44,261 nucleotides of DNA, from positions 1 to 44,261 of the forward strand of contig NZ_WBOL01000019.1 in NCBI RefSeq assembly GCF_008973715.1, read 5' to 3'. A program made the position numbers and the translations under genes. The notes under the pieces were generated by a model. It saw nothing but the letters and a program-made list of their open reading frames with translations, was not told where the DNA came from and did not search any database. The stretch is from Nitrincola schmidtii. Lineage in GTDB: Bacteria > Pseudomonadota > Gammaproteobacteria > Pseudomonadales > Balneatricaceae. This document shows, piece after piece, positions 36,231 to 44,167 of the stretch (positions within the stretch are counted from its first letter, which is position 1; every line of letters starts with the position of its first letter).

Positions 36231-36584
36231 ATGCTTTCGATGTATGAACGCACACGCCAGAATGAATTATTCGTTATTGAAGTGAGATTGAACGCTGATA
36301 AGCAGACACGTGTGAGACTGGACGCATTTCAGAATGAATTGATTGATGAGTTCGGGGAGCCGCCGGAATGGTTTAATCTGGATTTCTATGTGATGGCAAG
36401 CGCACACGAGTTGTATAAGGCTAAAACACCAGATAATGAAATTACAACACGCATAATTTCAGCGTATAAAGTCATGCTCCCACTCATCAATTCATACAGG
36501 CCAACCATGCACCAACATAAAAGCCTTTTAACATCGATACGCAGCCAGCCAAATTCAGCAAAGGAAGATGATTTATTCTGGTAA
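36231..36584 (+). CDS. Hypothetical 117-aa protein
   Basis: The protein is soluble and not recognised. It has a beta-like start (LFVIEVRLNADKQTRVRLDAF), then EFGEPPEWFNLDFYVMASAHELYKAK-type helical text and a polar tail. GGAG lies 8 nt before the ATG, which supports translation. It is isolated: 412 bp of non-coding DNA precede it and the hairpin field follows. It could act on, or be expressed with, that hairpin region. Confidence 0.5.
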   Translation: MLSMYERTRQNELFVIEVRLNADKQTRVRLDAFQNELIDEFGEPPEWFNLDFYVMASAHELYKAKTPDNEITTRIISAYKVMLPLINSYRPTMHQHKSLLTSIRSQPNSAKEDDLFW

Positions 36585-36922
36585 TCGGTAATAAGCGTTA
36601 AAAGTTTGGTATGAATTCATAATTCAACACTAATTCAACACCACTAACGCGCGAGGTTCAGCAGCTCCAGCGCTGGTTAATCAACTATGAAACTTTCGTA
36701 GTGACATTAGTAGCCCAAATTAAGGCTTTTAAAATATCGACAGCGCCAGCCAATTTAATCAGGGAATTTTCTTAGTGAAGTTAGAAGCAGGAATTCCCGC
36801 TTCTAAAGCATCGATAGCAACAGCAGCTTTGAAGGGTTAGCCCAAAACTGGTTATACCCAACAGTACGCGCCTACCCTACTGAAACAAACGGAAAAGCTA
36901 AGTTATTGATTCTTTCGAGATT
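36585..36922. other. Non-coding palindrome-rich DNA, first part
   Basis: No ORF was found. It contains the perfect palindrome CCAGCGCTGG (36667-36676), a hairpin ACTATGAA-act-TTCGTAGT (36684-36702, one wobble), and a 22-bp near-palindrome at 36783-36804 whose core is GGAATTCC and arms AGAAGC/GCTTCT. A GCGCCAGC motif lies at 36743 and CCCAAAACTGG at 36841. Confidence 0.6.
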
Positions 36923-37523
36923 CACCAATGGTGGAAGCCGGAGCAATTCAACCAGCACCGCAAAAGGGTTTCCCCAAAACTGGGGAGACCTACAGCAACA
37001 CGGTAAATAGGGGTTACTCAATCTGAGGAGACGGGCAAGAGCTGGCGCTAGTGTCCGGTAATTTTAAATAAAGCGCATCCAGCTACTTAGCTACAGGCCA
37101 TAGACGAAACCACCCATAAAACGGGTAGTTTATCCGGTTGATTGCGTTGGTTGATCGAATTACCTCAAGCTGAGTAAATCTAATTCCCACCATTGGTGGA
37201 AATCTAACAAGATACCGGAATTCCGGTATCAGATCAGGTCAAGGGGTGAACGATTCGTTCATCCTCTTACGATAGATATCCGCAAAGATCGCAATTCGCT
37301 ATGATTGCCGATGCTACAATTAGAGCATCGAGGGGGCACTAAAACGCAACCCCCTTATCCTCAGCCTGAGTAAAAGCAACACCCTCAATTTGAGGAAGTT
37401 AGAAACGGTAATTCCCGCCAATGGCGGAATTTAAAAGACCCTTTACCACAGATTGTGGAAAAGCCCTCAATGGGAGATGGGAAAAACCTTTACCCTCAAT
37501 GAGGGAAAAGTCACTAATGGTGA
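36923..37523 (+). repeat. Field of short hairpins with covarying stems
   Basis: At least ten hairpins have 4-5 bp stems and a 3-nt loop: 36923 (CACC-AAT-GGTG), 37017 (CTCA-ATC), 37164 (CTCA-AGC), 37187 (CCACC-ATT), 37360 (CTCA-GCC), 37383 (CCTCA-ATT), 37415 (CCGCC-AAT), 37446 (CCACA-GAT), 37493 (CCCTC-AAT), 37511 (TCACT-AAT). Most are flanked by TTTA or TTC on the left and AAAA or GAA on the right, which pair further. Also TCCCCA-AAAC-TGGGGA (36971), a perfect 20-bp palindrome (37211-37230), TGAACGATTCGTTCA (37247), and larger stems at 37309-37330 and 37331-37355. Stems change while pairing is kept, so structure is probably what is selected. Confidence 0.7.
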
Positions 37524-37766
37524 AAGTTAAAAAAGGCTAATTCCCGTCACTGGTGCTTTTGTCCTGTAAATTATTGCTAATGAATAGCTACGACTCACAC
37601 AACCCAAACTCAGCGTAGATTCCTGCACCTGTAAAGCGCACCACTTATAACCGATTAAAGATCATGTTGACGCTGAAAGCTCATAAAAAAAGGCATTATG
37701 AATTGATCGATATAAATCACTAAAACACATGAAAAAATAACACGAACCAATGAAACATTTTAAAAG
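37524..37766. other. Non-coding end of island 1
   Basis: No ORF or clear repeat beyond a weak hairpin (CAC-tg-GTG near 37548) is seen. It is A/T rich towards attR. Confidence 0.4.
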
Positions 37767-37786
37767 TGGGGCAAAAAGTGGGGCAA
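37767..37786 (+). repeat. Integrase arm-type sites on the attR side
   Basis: TGGGGCAA is repeated at 37767-37774 and 37779-37786, 12 bp apart, about 64 bp before the attR core. The same octamer occurs on the attL side. Confidence 0.6.
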
Positions 37787-37849
37787 AATTGAAAATTACA
37801 GATTATAAAAATAAATATAATCAATTATTTAAGGTGTTTTTGTGGCGTA

Positions 37850-37863
37850 CTCCCTGACCGCCA
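37850..37863 (+). repeat. attR core of island 1, also the left edge of island 2
   Basis: CTCCCTGACCGCCA is an exact copy of the tRNA-Ser 3' end at 28791-28804. The sequence on both sides differs, so the repeat is limited to 14 bp. Confidence 0.85.
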
Positions 37864-37960
37864 ATTACTTATTAATCAATAAGTTACGTCAAACTTTATC
37901 GAAGACTCCATGATTGCTCTCTGGTGTGCCACTTAACGGTGACACTTGGGGTAGAATTTT

Positions 37961-40171
37961 ATGCCAACTTCGATACCACATACCTACCGAAAACCCAGCG
38001 GTATTTATTACCTTAGAGCGGTTCTTCCTAAAGAGTTTCGAGATATTTTTCCGTCCGTTGGACGAGAGATTCGTTTGTCTTTAAATACCCGTCATCATGC
38101 TGAAGCAAAGATGCGCCTATACCAATTTGTAAATAATGTCAATTTTACTATTGATTTATTTTTAACTTGTTACTATAATGCGCAGTTATGTCGATTTAGT
38201 ATATTCAAAAAAGATATATTAAACCGTTATAATATCAATTTAAATAATATAACCATATTTTCAGGAGACGAGCCATGCGACTGGCATGCCGTAACAAAGA
38301 GGGATTTTTATATGATCATGGAACAGATACGATACGTTCACCCCGATGGTAGTGTAATTTCTTTCCTTTCCAAGGATTGGGAAAACAATATCAATGGATT
38401 AAAGGCACTTCGTGAACACGAAATGGGTCTTTATCCTGTGCCTTCTTCCCTTTCATGTAAAAAAGACTCTTTTAAATTCAATGATGTAAGTTCAAATAAT
38501 GTCATTGATACCGATTTTATTGAATGTTTCCGCGATAGCTATACGCCAGATTTGCCAGATACTGTATGGGATCACATCATTAGTAAACAGCAAGAAGTAT
38601 TAAATATTGAAGAAAAACAATCGGTTAATGAAATAGGCGAAACAGATGTTCAATCTGATGAGTCGATTCCATCTGAGGTTTGCTCAGTTGAGCAAATTCC
38701 TTTAAAGGGGAAAAAAAGCATCATTCTCTCTGATGAGAAGGTTGAGACAATCAGCGATGCTCCCGTATCCGATGCTCACTTAGATGAAAACACGGATGCT
38801 GACGTGGAATATGTCGATCAACCTGAAACCGCTGAATTAACAACCCCTCTGGCAACGCCGAATTCTAACAATCCTGAAGACATGGATGGCAATACATCCA
38901 TTGGTCAGTTTGTTGAGTACTACTTTAAGCAGATGGATAAAGAAGAGTGGTATAAGGCGGGTACAAGCACTTACAACAAATATGTTGGTTATATGAAAGG
39001 CGTTGTTGAACTACTCGGTTATGATACCCCGTTACGTGAATTGCGACCCTTGAAGGTTCAACAACTCAAAAACGACCTTTTGCAATATCCCCTATATCGC
39101 CACCAAGGAAAGAGGAAGCATCGTTCATTAGCAGACCTCATGTCAGATCCCTCTGTGAAGCGGCTCGCAACGGATACCGCAACTGAATATTTTGATCGCT
39201 TCCGTGAAGTAATGAATGAAGCTTGCAACTTGGAATTGATTGGCTCAAATCCTGCTGGAAAAATGAAGATTTATAAGAAAAAAGGTAGGACAGGAACAGA
39301 GGTTGCGCAAGAGCAAGAGACTGAACGTGTATCCTTTACGAATGAAGATTTAATTGGTTTATTAAAGGGTTATGTGTTTTCTGGTGAGTACACTGGCAAT
39401 AAGCGAAATCTGACAGATGCTCACTTTTGGGGAATCTTGGTTGCCATGTACAGTGGTATGCGTATTAACGAAATATGTCAATTACATATCTCGGATATCA
39501 AGACTGATGCAGTGCATTGGCATGGTCGTGTGTTTAATTACCCTTTCATCAAAGTGGGAACCGATCATTCCAGTCAAGAGTTGAAAAATAGTAACGCCTA
39601 TCGGGATGTCCCCATTCACCAGACATTAATCGATATTGGCTTTTTAGACTGGGTTAAACGACGTCGCAGCGAAGTTGAAAATCCAGCTAAAGAAAAGCTT
39701 TTTGAAGGAGTTCGTTACGATAGTCATTCAAAATGGGGGCGTGAGCTAAGTCGTTGGTTTAATGGTGAAACAGTATCACCATCAGAGGATGAGCTAGATC
39801 AAGAGCCTGTTAAGCGTAATGGCTACAAAGATCTTTGTATTGACGAAAGTAACATTCAAGGTAAGGTCTTTCATAGCTTCCGTCACACCTTTACCGATCT
39901 AATAAGATTTGCAATGGGTCTTGATAAAGGATCAGAACCTATTTCTGCCAGCATTCTGGGACATGAGCATGATACCAGTACGGCAGGATATGGTGATGGA
40001 CACCAGATAGAGGTAAAGGCGCAAGCGATCAATCTGGTGAAATACTCCGATGAAGTTGAATCGTTAGTTCGAAGCGTTAGCTTTGAACGATTTGAGAAAC
40101 TGAAGTGGAAAATTGCAAGAAGAGATAGTTACCTCTTTATGAAGAAAAGAAGACTCCAAAAAGTTGCATGA
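37961..40171 (+). CDS. Large tyrosine recombinase
   Basis: The 736-aa protein is about twice the usual length. The N-terminal 80 residues (YYLRAVLPKEFRDIFPSVGREIRLSL) are the DUF6538-like start of some phage integrases. A long acidic, low-conservation region (about 200-310) comes next, then a core-binding domain and a catalytic domain with Arg501 (YSGMRINEICQL), His638/Arg641 (HSFRHTF), His668 (LGHEHDT) and the probable nucleophile Tyr677 (TAGYGDG). It should integrate island 2, perhaps at the same tRNA-Ser end, since it lies 98 bp from attR. It is unrelated in layout to the island 1 integrase. Confidence 0.88.
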   Translation: MPTSIPHTYRKPSGIYYLRAVLPKEFRDIFPSVGREIRLSLNTRHHAEAKMRLYQFVNNVNFTIDLFLTCYYNAQLCRFSIFKKDILNRYNINLNNITIFSGDEPCDWHAVTKRDFYMIMEQIRYVHPDGSVISFLSKDWENNINGLKALREHEMGLYPVPSSLSCKKDSFKFNDVSSNNVIDTDFIECFRDSYTPDLPDTVWDHIISKQQEVLNIEEKQSVNEIGETDVQSDESIPSEVCSVEQIPLKGKKSIILSDEKVETISDAPVSDAHLDENTDADVEYVDQPETAELTTPLATPNSNNPEDMDGNTSIGQFVEYYFKQMDKEEWYKAGTSTYNKYVGYMKGVVELLGYDTPLRELRPLKVQQLKNDLLQYPLYRHQGKRKHRSLADLMSDPSVKRLATDTATEYFDRFREVMNEACNLELIGSNPAGKMKIYKKKGRTGTEVAQEQETERVSFTNEDLIGLLKGYVFSGEYTGNKRNLTDAHFWGILVAMYSGMRINEICQLHISDIKTDAVHWHGRVFNYPFIKVGTDHSSQELKNSNAYRDVPIHQTLIDIGFLDWVKRRRSEVENPAKEKLFEGVRYDSHSKWGRELSRWFNGETVSPSEDELDQEPVKRNGYKDLCIDESNIQGKVFHSFRHTFTDLIRFAMGLDKGSEPISASILGHEHDTSTAGYGDGHQIEVKAQAINLVKYSDEVESLVRSVSFERFEKLKWKIARRDSYLFMKKRRLQKVA

Positions 40172-40189
40172 TTTGCGCTTTTGGGGGTT

Positions 40190-40276
40190 TCAAGGGGTAT
40201 CCCCTTGACCGACGTCTTCCCCATCGACCGTAGGGAAAATGGGTAAGACATAGTCGGTCACTGGGTCTTAGACCCA
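40190..40276 (+). other. Candidate oriT with large inverted repeats
   Basis: Three structures lie between the recombinase and relaxase genes. A hairpin TCAAGGGG-tat-CCCCTTGA is at 40190-40208. A long interrupted stem pairs TGACCGAC+GTCTTCCCCAT (40206-40224) with ATGGGTAAGAC (40239-40249) and GTCGGTCA (40253-40260), with 18 of 19 pairs. A hairpin TGGGTC-tta-GACCCA is at 40262-40276. MobV-type relaxases usually act at an oriT just upstream of their gene. The nick site is not recognised. Confidence 0.6.
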
Positions 40277-40330
40277 CGCTTTGAAAACAAACTAAAACAA
40301 GGACTTGAAAAATGAAAAGGATTTTTATTT

Positions 40331-41728
40331 ATGGCTGGATTTCAATTTATCCATTACGAAGCTTATGCCCGTACAGGAAATGCTAAGAAACGTAGTTTAC
40401 TTTCTATCGCTCAAGAAGCGAACCGTGATACAGGTAGCCACCCTCATGTGACTGCTCCCCAACCACCCGAATACCTGAAGGGCACTTCATTTATTGAATC
40501 GGCAGAGGCGATCATTCATGCCGCCGATAACAGCAAAGTAATCCACGGTGGCAAGAAACGAAATATCCGCAAAGATGCTAATGTCGGGATCGGCTTAATC
40601 GCAAGTCATCCAACATCGATTGAAGATATTAATTCAATGTCAGAATTGGATCGTACCCACGCCATAGACGAAATCAAACAATGGGCTGACGATACCATTA
40701 AATTTGCAGAGGCTGAATTTAATGGATTAGTTCTGGTGGCTGCCATTCATTGGGATGAGTCCCATCCTCATATTCACATTTTGATTGGTGACGTTGAACC
40801 ATCTGATGACTTTAAGATTATTCACAAGGGTGAACAAGCCCGAAAAGCGGCTCAAGGGAATGATCGGACAGCGTTAGGGAAGAAGCTTGGAAACAATGCC
40901 TACACTGCCGAAATGAGACGTTTTCAGGACAAGTATCACGACGATGTCGCAATTTTTTATGGTCAAGCTAGACTCGGACCAAAACGTAGGCGAAAGAGTC
41001 GCGCTGAGTGGAAGAAAGAGCAAGCTCAACTGGACTTACTTGCTAAATCCCTTTTAAGGGGGAAAAGTATTGACCATTTAGTTGATGAAGAGTTAGCCAA
41101 GGCGTCAGATCAGGCGCAACTGATGATCGACGCAACTCAGGAGGAAATTGATCGCCAGAAAAAGTTGACTGATAGACAAAAATCTTTAGCTGATGACCAG
41201 TTGGTTGAGGCAAGGCGCCTTAAGGAGCAAGCTGAGCTTGACGCCAGAGAAGCGGCTGATCTAAAGAAAGAAGTTGTTAAGTTAAAATCAACGCTTGATG
41301 AGCGTATCCGCCAGATGTCAAAGTACGATGGTGTATTGGGTAAATTTCTTGGGTGGCTTGGTATTACTCAACGGATAGAGAAAAAGGCTGAAGACCGACT
41401 AAATGGACAATTATCTAAGTTGCGTGACAAAGTTGATGAGCTGAGTAGACAGGTGGGTAAAGAAAAATCTATGCAACGTCAGCATCGTGTAACGGAAGAT
41501 GCTCTAAAATCGCTTCAGAGGGCACTTTCTGTTTCAGTTGATGATTACCCTCAGTTAAAAGAAAAGGGTGCTCTAGAGAAGCATTTTGAGCAAATTCAGA
41601 AAATTGTGATTAAAAACAAATCGGTTGAAGATTTCTCTGGTCAAATTGATGCATACTTTGATCAATTGACGGCTACTAGTCAGGTATTAATGGATTCATC
41701 ATTAAATGAAATTATCATTAAGCCTTGA
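40331..41728 (+). CDS. mobV: MobV/Pre-type relaxase
   Basis: The N-terminal domain carries the family histidine motif HWDESHPHIH (140-149), matching the HxDExxPHxH pattern of MobV (Pre/Mob) relaxases. These nick plasmid DNA at oriT for mobilisation by another conjugative element. The C-terminal half (about 225-440) is a long coiled coil rich in K, E, Q and R, with a short WLGI break (about 339). The 465-aa length is normal. AAGGA lies 9 nt before the ATG. No type IV secretion genes are in the window, so transfer would need a helper. Confidence 0.85.
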   Translation: MAGFQFIHYEAYARTGNAKKRSLLSIAQEANRDTGSHPHVTAPQPPEYLKGTSFIESAEAIIHAADNSKVIHGGKKRNIRKDANVGIGLIASHPTSIEDINSMSELDRTHAIDEIKQWADDTIKFAEAEFNGLVLVAAIHWDESHPHIHILIGDVEPSDDFKIIHKGEQARKAAQGNDRTALGKKLGNNAYTAEMRRFQDKYHDDVAIFYGQARLGPKRRRKSRAEWKKEQAQLDLLAKSLLRGKSIDHLVDEELAKASDQAQLMIDATQEEIDRQKKLTDRQKSLADDQLVEARRLKEQAELDAREAADLKKEVVKLKSTLDERIRQMSKYDGVLGKFLGWLGITQRIEKKAEDRLNGQLSKLRDKVDELSRQVGKEKSMQRQHRVTEDALKSLQRALSVSVDDYPQLKEKGALEKHFEQIQKIVIKNKSVEDFSGQIDAYFDQLTATSQVLMDSSLNEIIIKP

Positions 41729-41752
41729 TACTGTTTAAATGTACAGTTAATC
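41725..41752 (+). promoter_or_regulatory. Promoter with LexA-like operator for the DNA methylase
   Basis: TTGATA (41725-41730) and TTAATC (41747-41752) are exactly 16 bp apart, and the whole spacer is CTGTTTAAATGTACAG (41731-41746), a CTGT-N8-ACAG LexA-type palindrome. Binding there would block RNA polymerase. The methylase ATG is 59 bp downstream. The same half-sites could belong to another regulator. Confidence 0.6.
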
Positions 41753-41811
41753 CTTGATCTAGGGAATAAAAGCGGACATAATGTCCTCAAACAATCCCTA
41801 AGGTTAGAAAT

Positions 41812-43068
41812 ATGCATTCAACAGACACTATACACCTACTGCGTACAGCTAGAACGTTGTACACACAGAAGGAACTTGCTTCTATTCTGGATGTTGATGT
41901 TAGAACAATTAGACGTTGGGAGGTGCTAGAAAATGATCCTCCTACGTATCTTTCGGACGTAATACGTCAAAGAGTTTTACCACTCGTAGAGAAAAGTAGA
42001 ATAGATAAAAAATCATTTAAATTTATTGATTTATTTGCAGGTATTGGTGGTGTTCGCCTTGGGTTTGAAGCCTTTGGTGGACAATGTGTGTTTACAAGTG
42101 AGTGGAATAAGTTTTCCCAGCAAACCTACTTGGCTAATTTTCCTGAAACAACGAATCATACTTTCGCGGGTGATATTACATTAGTTGATGAAGGAGATGT
42201 ACCGGATCATGATGTTCTATTAGCTGGATTTCCTTGCCAGCCTTTCAGTATTGCAGGTGTTTCTAAGAAAAATGCACTGGGGAAACCACATGGTTTTGAA
42301 TGTACAACTCAAGGCACTCTTTTTTTTGATGTAGCAAGAATCATCTCAAAGAAAAGACCAAAGGCTTTCTTGTTAGAAAATGTAAAAAACCTTTTGTCAC
42401 ACGACAAAGGTAATACATTTAAAGTTATTTTACAGACACTTGTAGATGAGCTTGGATATGAGGTTCACTATAAAGTTATTGATGGTCAGCATTTTGTTCC
42501 TCAACATCGTGAACGGGTTCTTATAGTAGGATTTGATGGAAAAACTAATTTTTCATGGGACGATTTGAATCTTCCAGATAAGGGGTCGGTTGTTTTATCG
42601 ACTATTCTTCATCCACAGGATGGAACTGAGTTGGCTGAAGAGCCATATACACATGGTGATTTGGCTAATGTTAATAGCAAATATACATTGACGCCTAATT
42701 TATGGAAATATCTGCAAGAATATGCTGAAAAACATCGCAAAGCTGGAAATGGGTTTGGTTTTGGTTTGGTTGATGGTAATTCAGTTACTCGAACACTTTC
42801 AGCAAGATATTATAAAGATGGGTCTGAAATTCTGGTATCTCAGGGTGAAAATAAAAGACCTAGACGCTTGACGCCTAGAGAGTGTGCTAGATTAATGGGT
42901 TTTCCTGATTGTTATATTATTCCAGTCAGCGATACGCAAGCATATAGGCAGTTTGGAAACAGTGTAGTTATGCCAGTAATGAAAGAAGTTGCGCGTATCA
43001 TGCATCCTCATCTACAGCGACTTTCAGTCGAAGAAAAGCAGCAGCATCAGATTCCGTTAATAATCTGA
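41812..43068 (+). CDS. DNA (cytosine-5) methyltransferase, Dcm/M.EcoRII-like
   Basis: The 418-aa protein has all C5-methylase motifs: [10 protein letters not shown] (I), [11 protein letters not shown] with catalytic Cys142 (IV), LENVKNL (VI), [11 protein letters not shown] (VIII), [16 protein letters not shown] (IX) and [12 protein letters not shown] (X). The target-recognition segment ([23 protein letters not shown]) is very like that of Dcm and M.EcoRII, so C-5 methylation of CCWGG is the likely specificity. The N-terminal 60 residues hold a helix-turn-helix ([18 protein letters not shown]), which may let it control its own promoter, as M.EcoRII does. The endonuclease gene follows after 67 bp. 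Confidence 0.93.
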   Translation: MHSTDTIHLLRTARTLYTQKELASILDVDVRTIRRWEVLENDPPTYLSDVIRQRVLPLVEKSRIDKKSFKFIDLFAGIGGVRLGFEAFGGQCVFTSEWNKFSQQTYLANFPETTNHTFAGDITLVDEGDVPDHDVLLAGFPCQPFSIAGVSKKNALGKPHGFECTTQGTLFFDVARIISKKRPKAFLLENVKNLLSHDKGNTFKVILQTLVDELGYEVHYKVIDGQHFVPQHRERVLIVGFDGKTNFSWDDLNLPDKGSVVLSTILHPQDGTELAEEPYTHGDLANVNSKYTLTPNLWKYLQEYAEKHRKAGNGFGFGLVDGNSVTRTLSARYYKDGSEILVSQGENKRPRRLTPRECARLMGFPDCYIIPVSDTQAYRQFGNSVVMPVMKEVARIMHPHLQRLSVEEKQQHQIPLII

Positions 43069-43135
43069 TGGTGTTGTCAAGAGAAAGCCTTGATGTATGT
43101 TTTTTAGCAAAATCTATATTTAATATGGTAACAGG

Positions 43136-44167
43136 ATGAAAAAAGGATATCTTTCTCAGTATTTTCATGGAGTTGCGGTAAAAGTGCTAAGCGCTGTTGA
43201 AGCTGACACGCTAGCTTCTAATCAGCATGAATTTAATGGAGTCGAGGGTTTAAGAAACCTATTGGGTGAACCTGAGGGAAAGAAAAAATATCCAGCTAAA
43301 TTTGTTTATCTTACAGATCATGATGGTGATCCAGTGACAGAAGATGGATTTCTTACTTGGTATGATGCTAGGCAAAGGGCGAGATTAGAGCGTGGTGTGA
43401 TGCGGTGGGAGTACCGCCTTTATTTTCCTACAAATCATGTGTCACAGTTGGCAAGTGCGGGTGACATCCTAATTATAGCCAAAAGACCTGACAATTCGTT
43501 GTTATCTATAGTTGCCGAAGCTGAAACAACCATATCGCAACAATTGCTTTGGCTTTTTGGTGTTGGAAGTTTGATTCATCCCGGCTTTTCAGTTCGGGAA
43601 GAGCTTGAAACAGAACAAGATCGCATAGAGTTTGCATCCAGATTTATACTTGAAAGTATTGGGGTGCAGGTTGAAGTAAATGACCAATCTTATTTAGATC
43701 AGATGATACAAAATTTCTCAGGGAAATTTCCAACTACAAGAGAGTTCTCTCTTTATGCTAGGTCTACTTTACCTGATCTTCATCCAGAAGATGGGCAGGA
43801 TGAAGTTCTTATGGCTTGGATGGAGAGAGAGGAAATTCTGTTTCGGACTTTGGAAAAACATATGATAGGTGAAAGACTATCACAAGGCTTCGATGGTGAT
43901 GTAGATGGATTTATTTCTTTTTCTTTATCGGTCCAGAATCGAAGAAAAAGTCGTGCGGGTCTTGCGTTAGAGAATCACCTTGAAGCCCTTTTTAAGGAGT
44001 GCGGTGTTCAGTATTCTAGAACACCAATAACTGAAAATAAGTCGAAACCTGATTTTATATTTCCCGGTCAAGAGGAATATTTTGATCCTTTATTTGATGA
44101 ATTAAAGCTGACTATGTTGGGTGTTAAGTCGTCCGTAAGCGCCCATAAAACAGCACCTATAATTTAA
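43136..44167 (+). pseudogene. EcoRII-type restriction endonuclease, 3' end lost to IS66
   Basis: The first 333 codons (to 44134) match an EcoRII-like enzyme: an N-terminal effector domain and a C-terminal catalytic domain with RAGLALENHLEALF, KPDFIFPG (Asp306) and LTMLGVKSS (Lys331). EcoRII is 404 aa; the rest, normally continuing CKDRW, is absent. At 44135 the IS66 terminus begins, and translation runs ten more residues (VSAHKTAPII) into the IS to a stop. About 70 residues are lost, so activity is unlikely although the PD...K residues remain. The methylase beside it is intact. No Shine-Dalgarno stronger than AGGAT is seen. Confidence 0.88.
44127..44134 (+). repeat. Presumed 8-bp IS66 target site
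   Basis: AGTCGTCC directly precedes the IS terminus. IS66 elements duplicate 8 bp, so a second copy should follow the other end of the IS outside the window. The left IS copy is flanked by GAAGAGGG (128-135) instead. Confidence 0.4.

Larger units (their letters stand above)
28791..37863 (+). mobile_element. Island 1: tRNA-Ser integrative element, 9.07 kb
   Basis: The element is bounded by a 14-bp direct repeat that includes the tRNA-Ser 3' end. All genes lie on the plus strand: integrase, DUF3077-like, tandem small paralogues, two more unknown small proteins, AlpA, a wHTH-like protein, a CHC2 zinc finger, a RepA-like helicase, a 52-aa protein, a coiled-coil protein and a 117-aa protein. Two LexA-type boxes, an iteron cluster and a hairpin field complete it. 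No capsid, tail, terminase or conjugation gene is recognised. It fits a replicating integrative element or phage satellite. Confidence 0.8.

Noticed and set aside
37247-37261. P4-type iteron because of the GGTGAACG start
   Set aside because: Only one site is present and it is better described as a palindrome; the island has no P4 alpha-type primase-helicase.
36923-37523. CRISPR array in the repeat-rich non-coding DNA
   Set aside because: The repeats are 11-21 nt, differ in sequence and have irregular spacing; there is no constant repeat, no regular spacers and no cas gene.
36585-37849. Retron or reverse-transcriptase-linked RNA
   Set aside because: No reverse transcriptase gene lies in the window.
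28791-37863. GCTGGCGC as a Chi site
   Set aside because: It differs from the E. coli Chi (GCTGGTGG) and is enriched only in the island, not on the chromosome.
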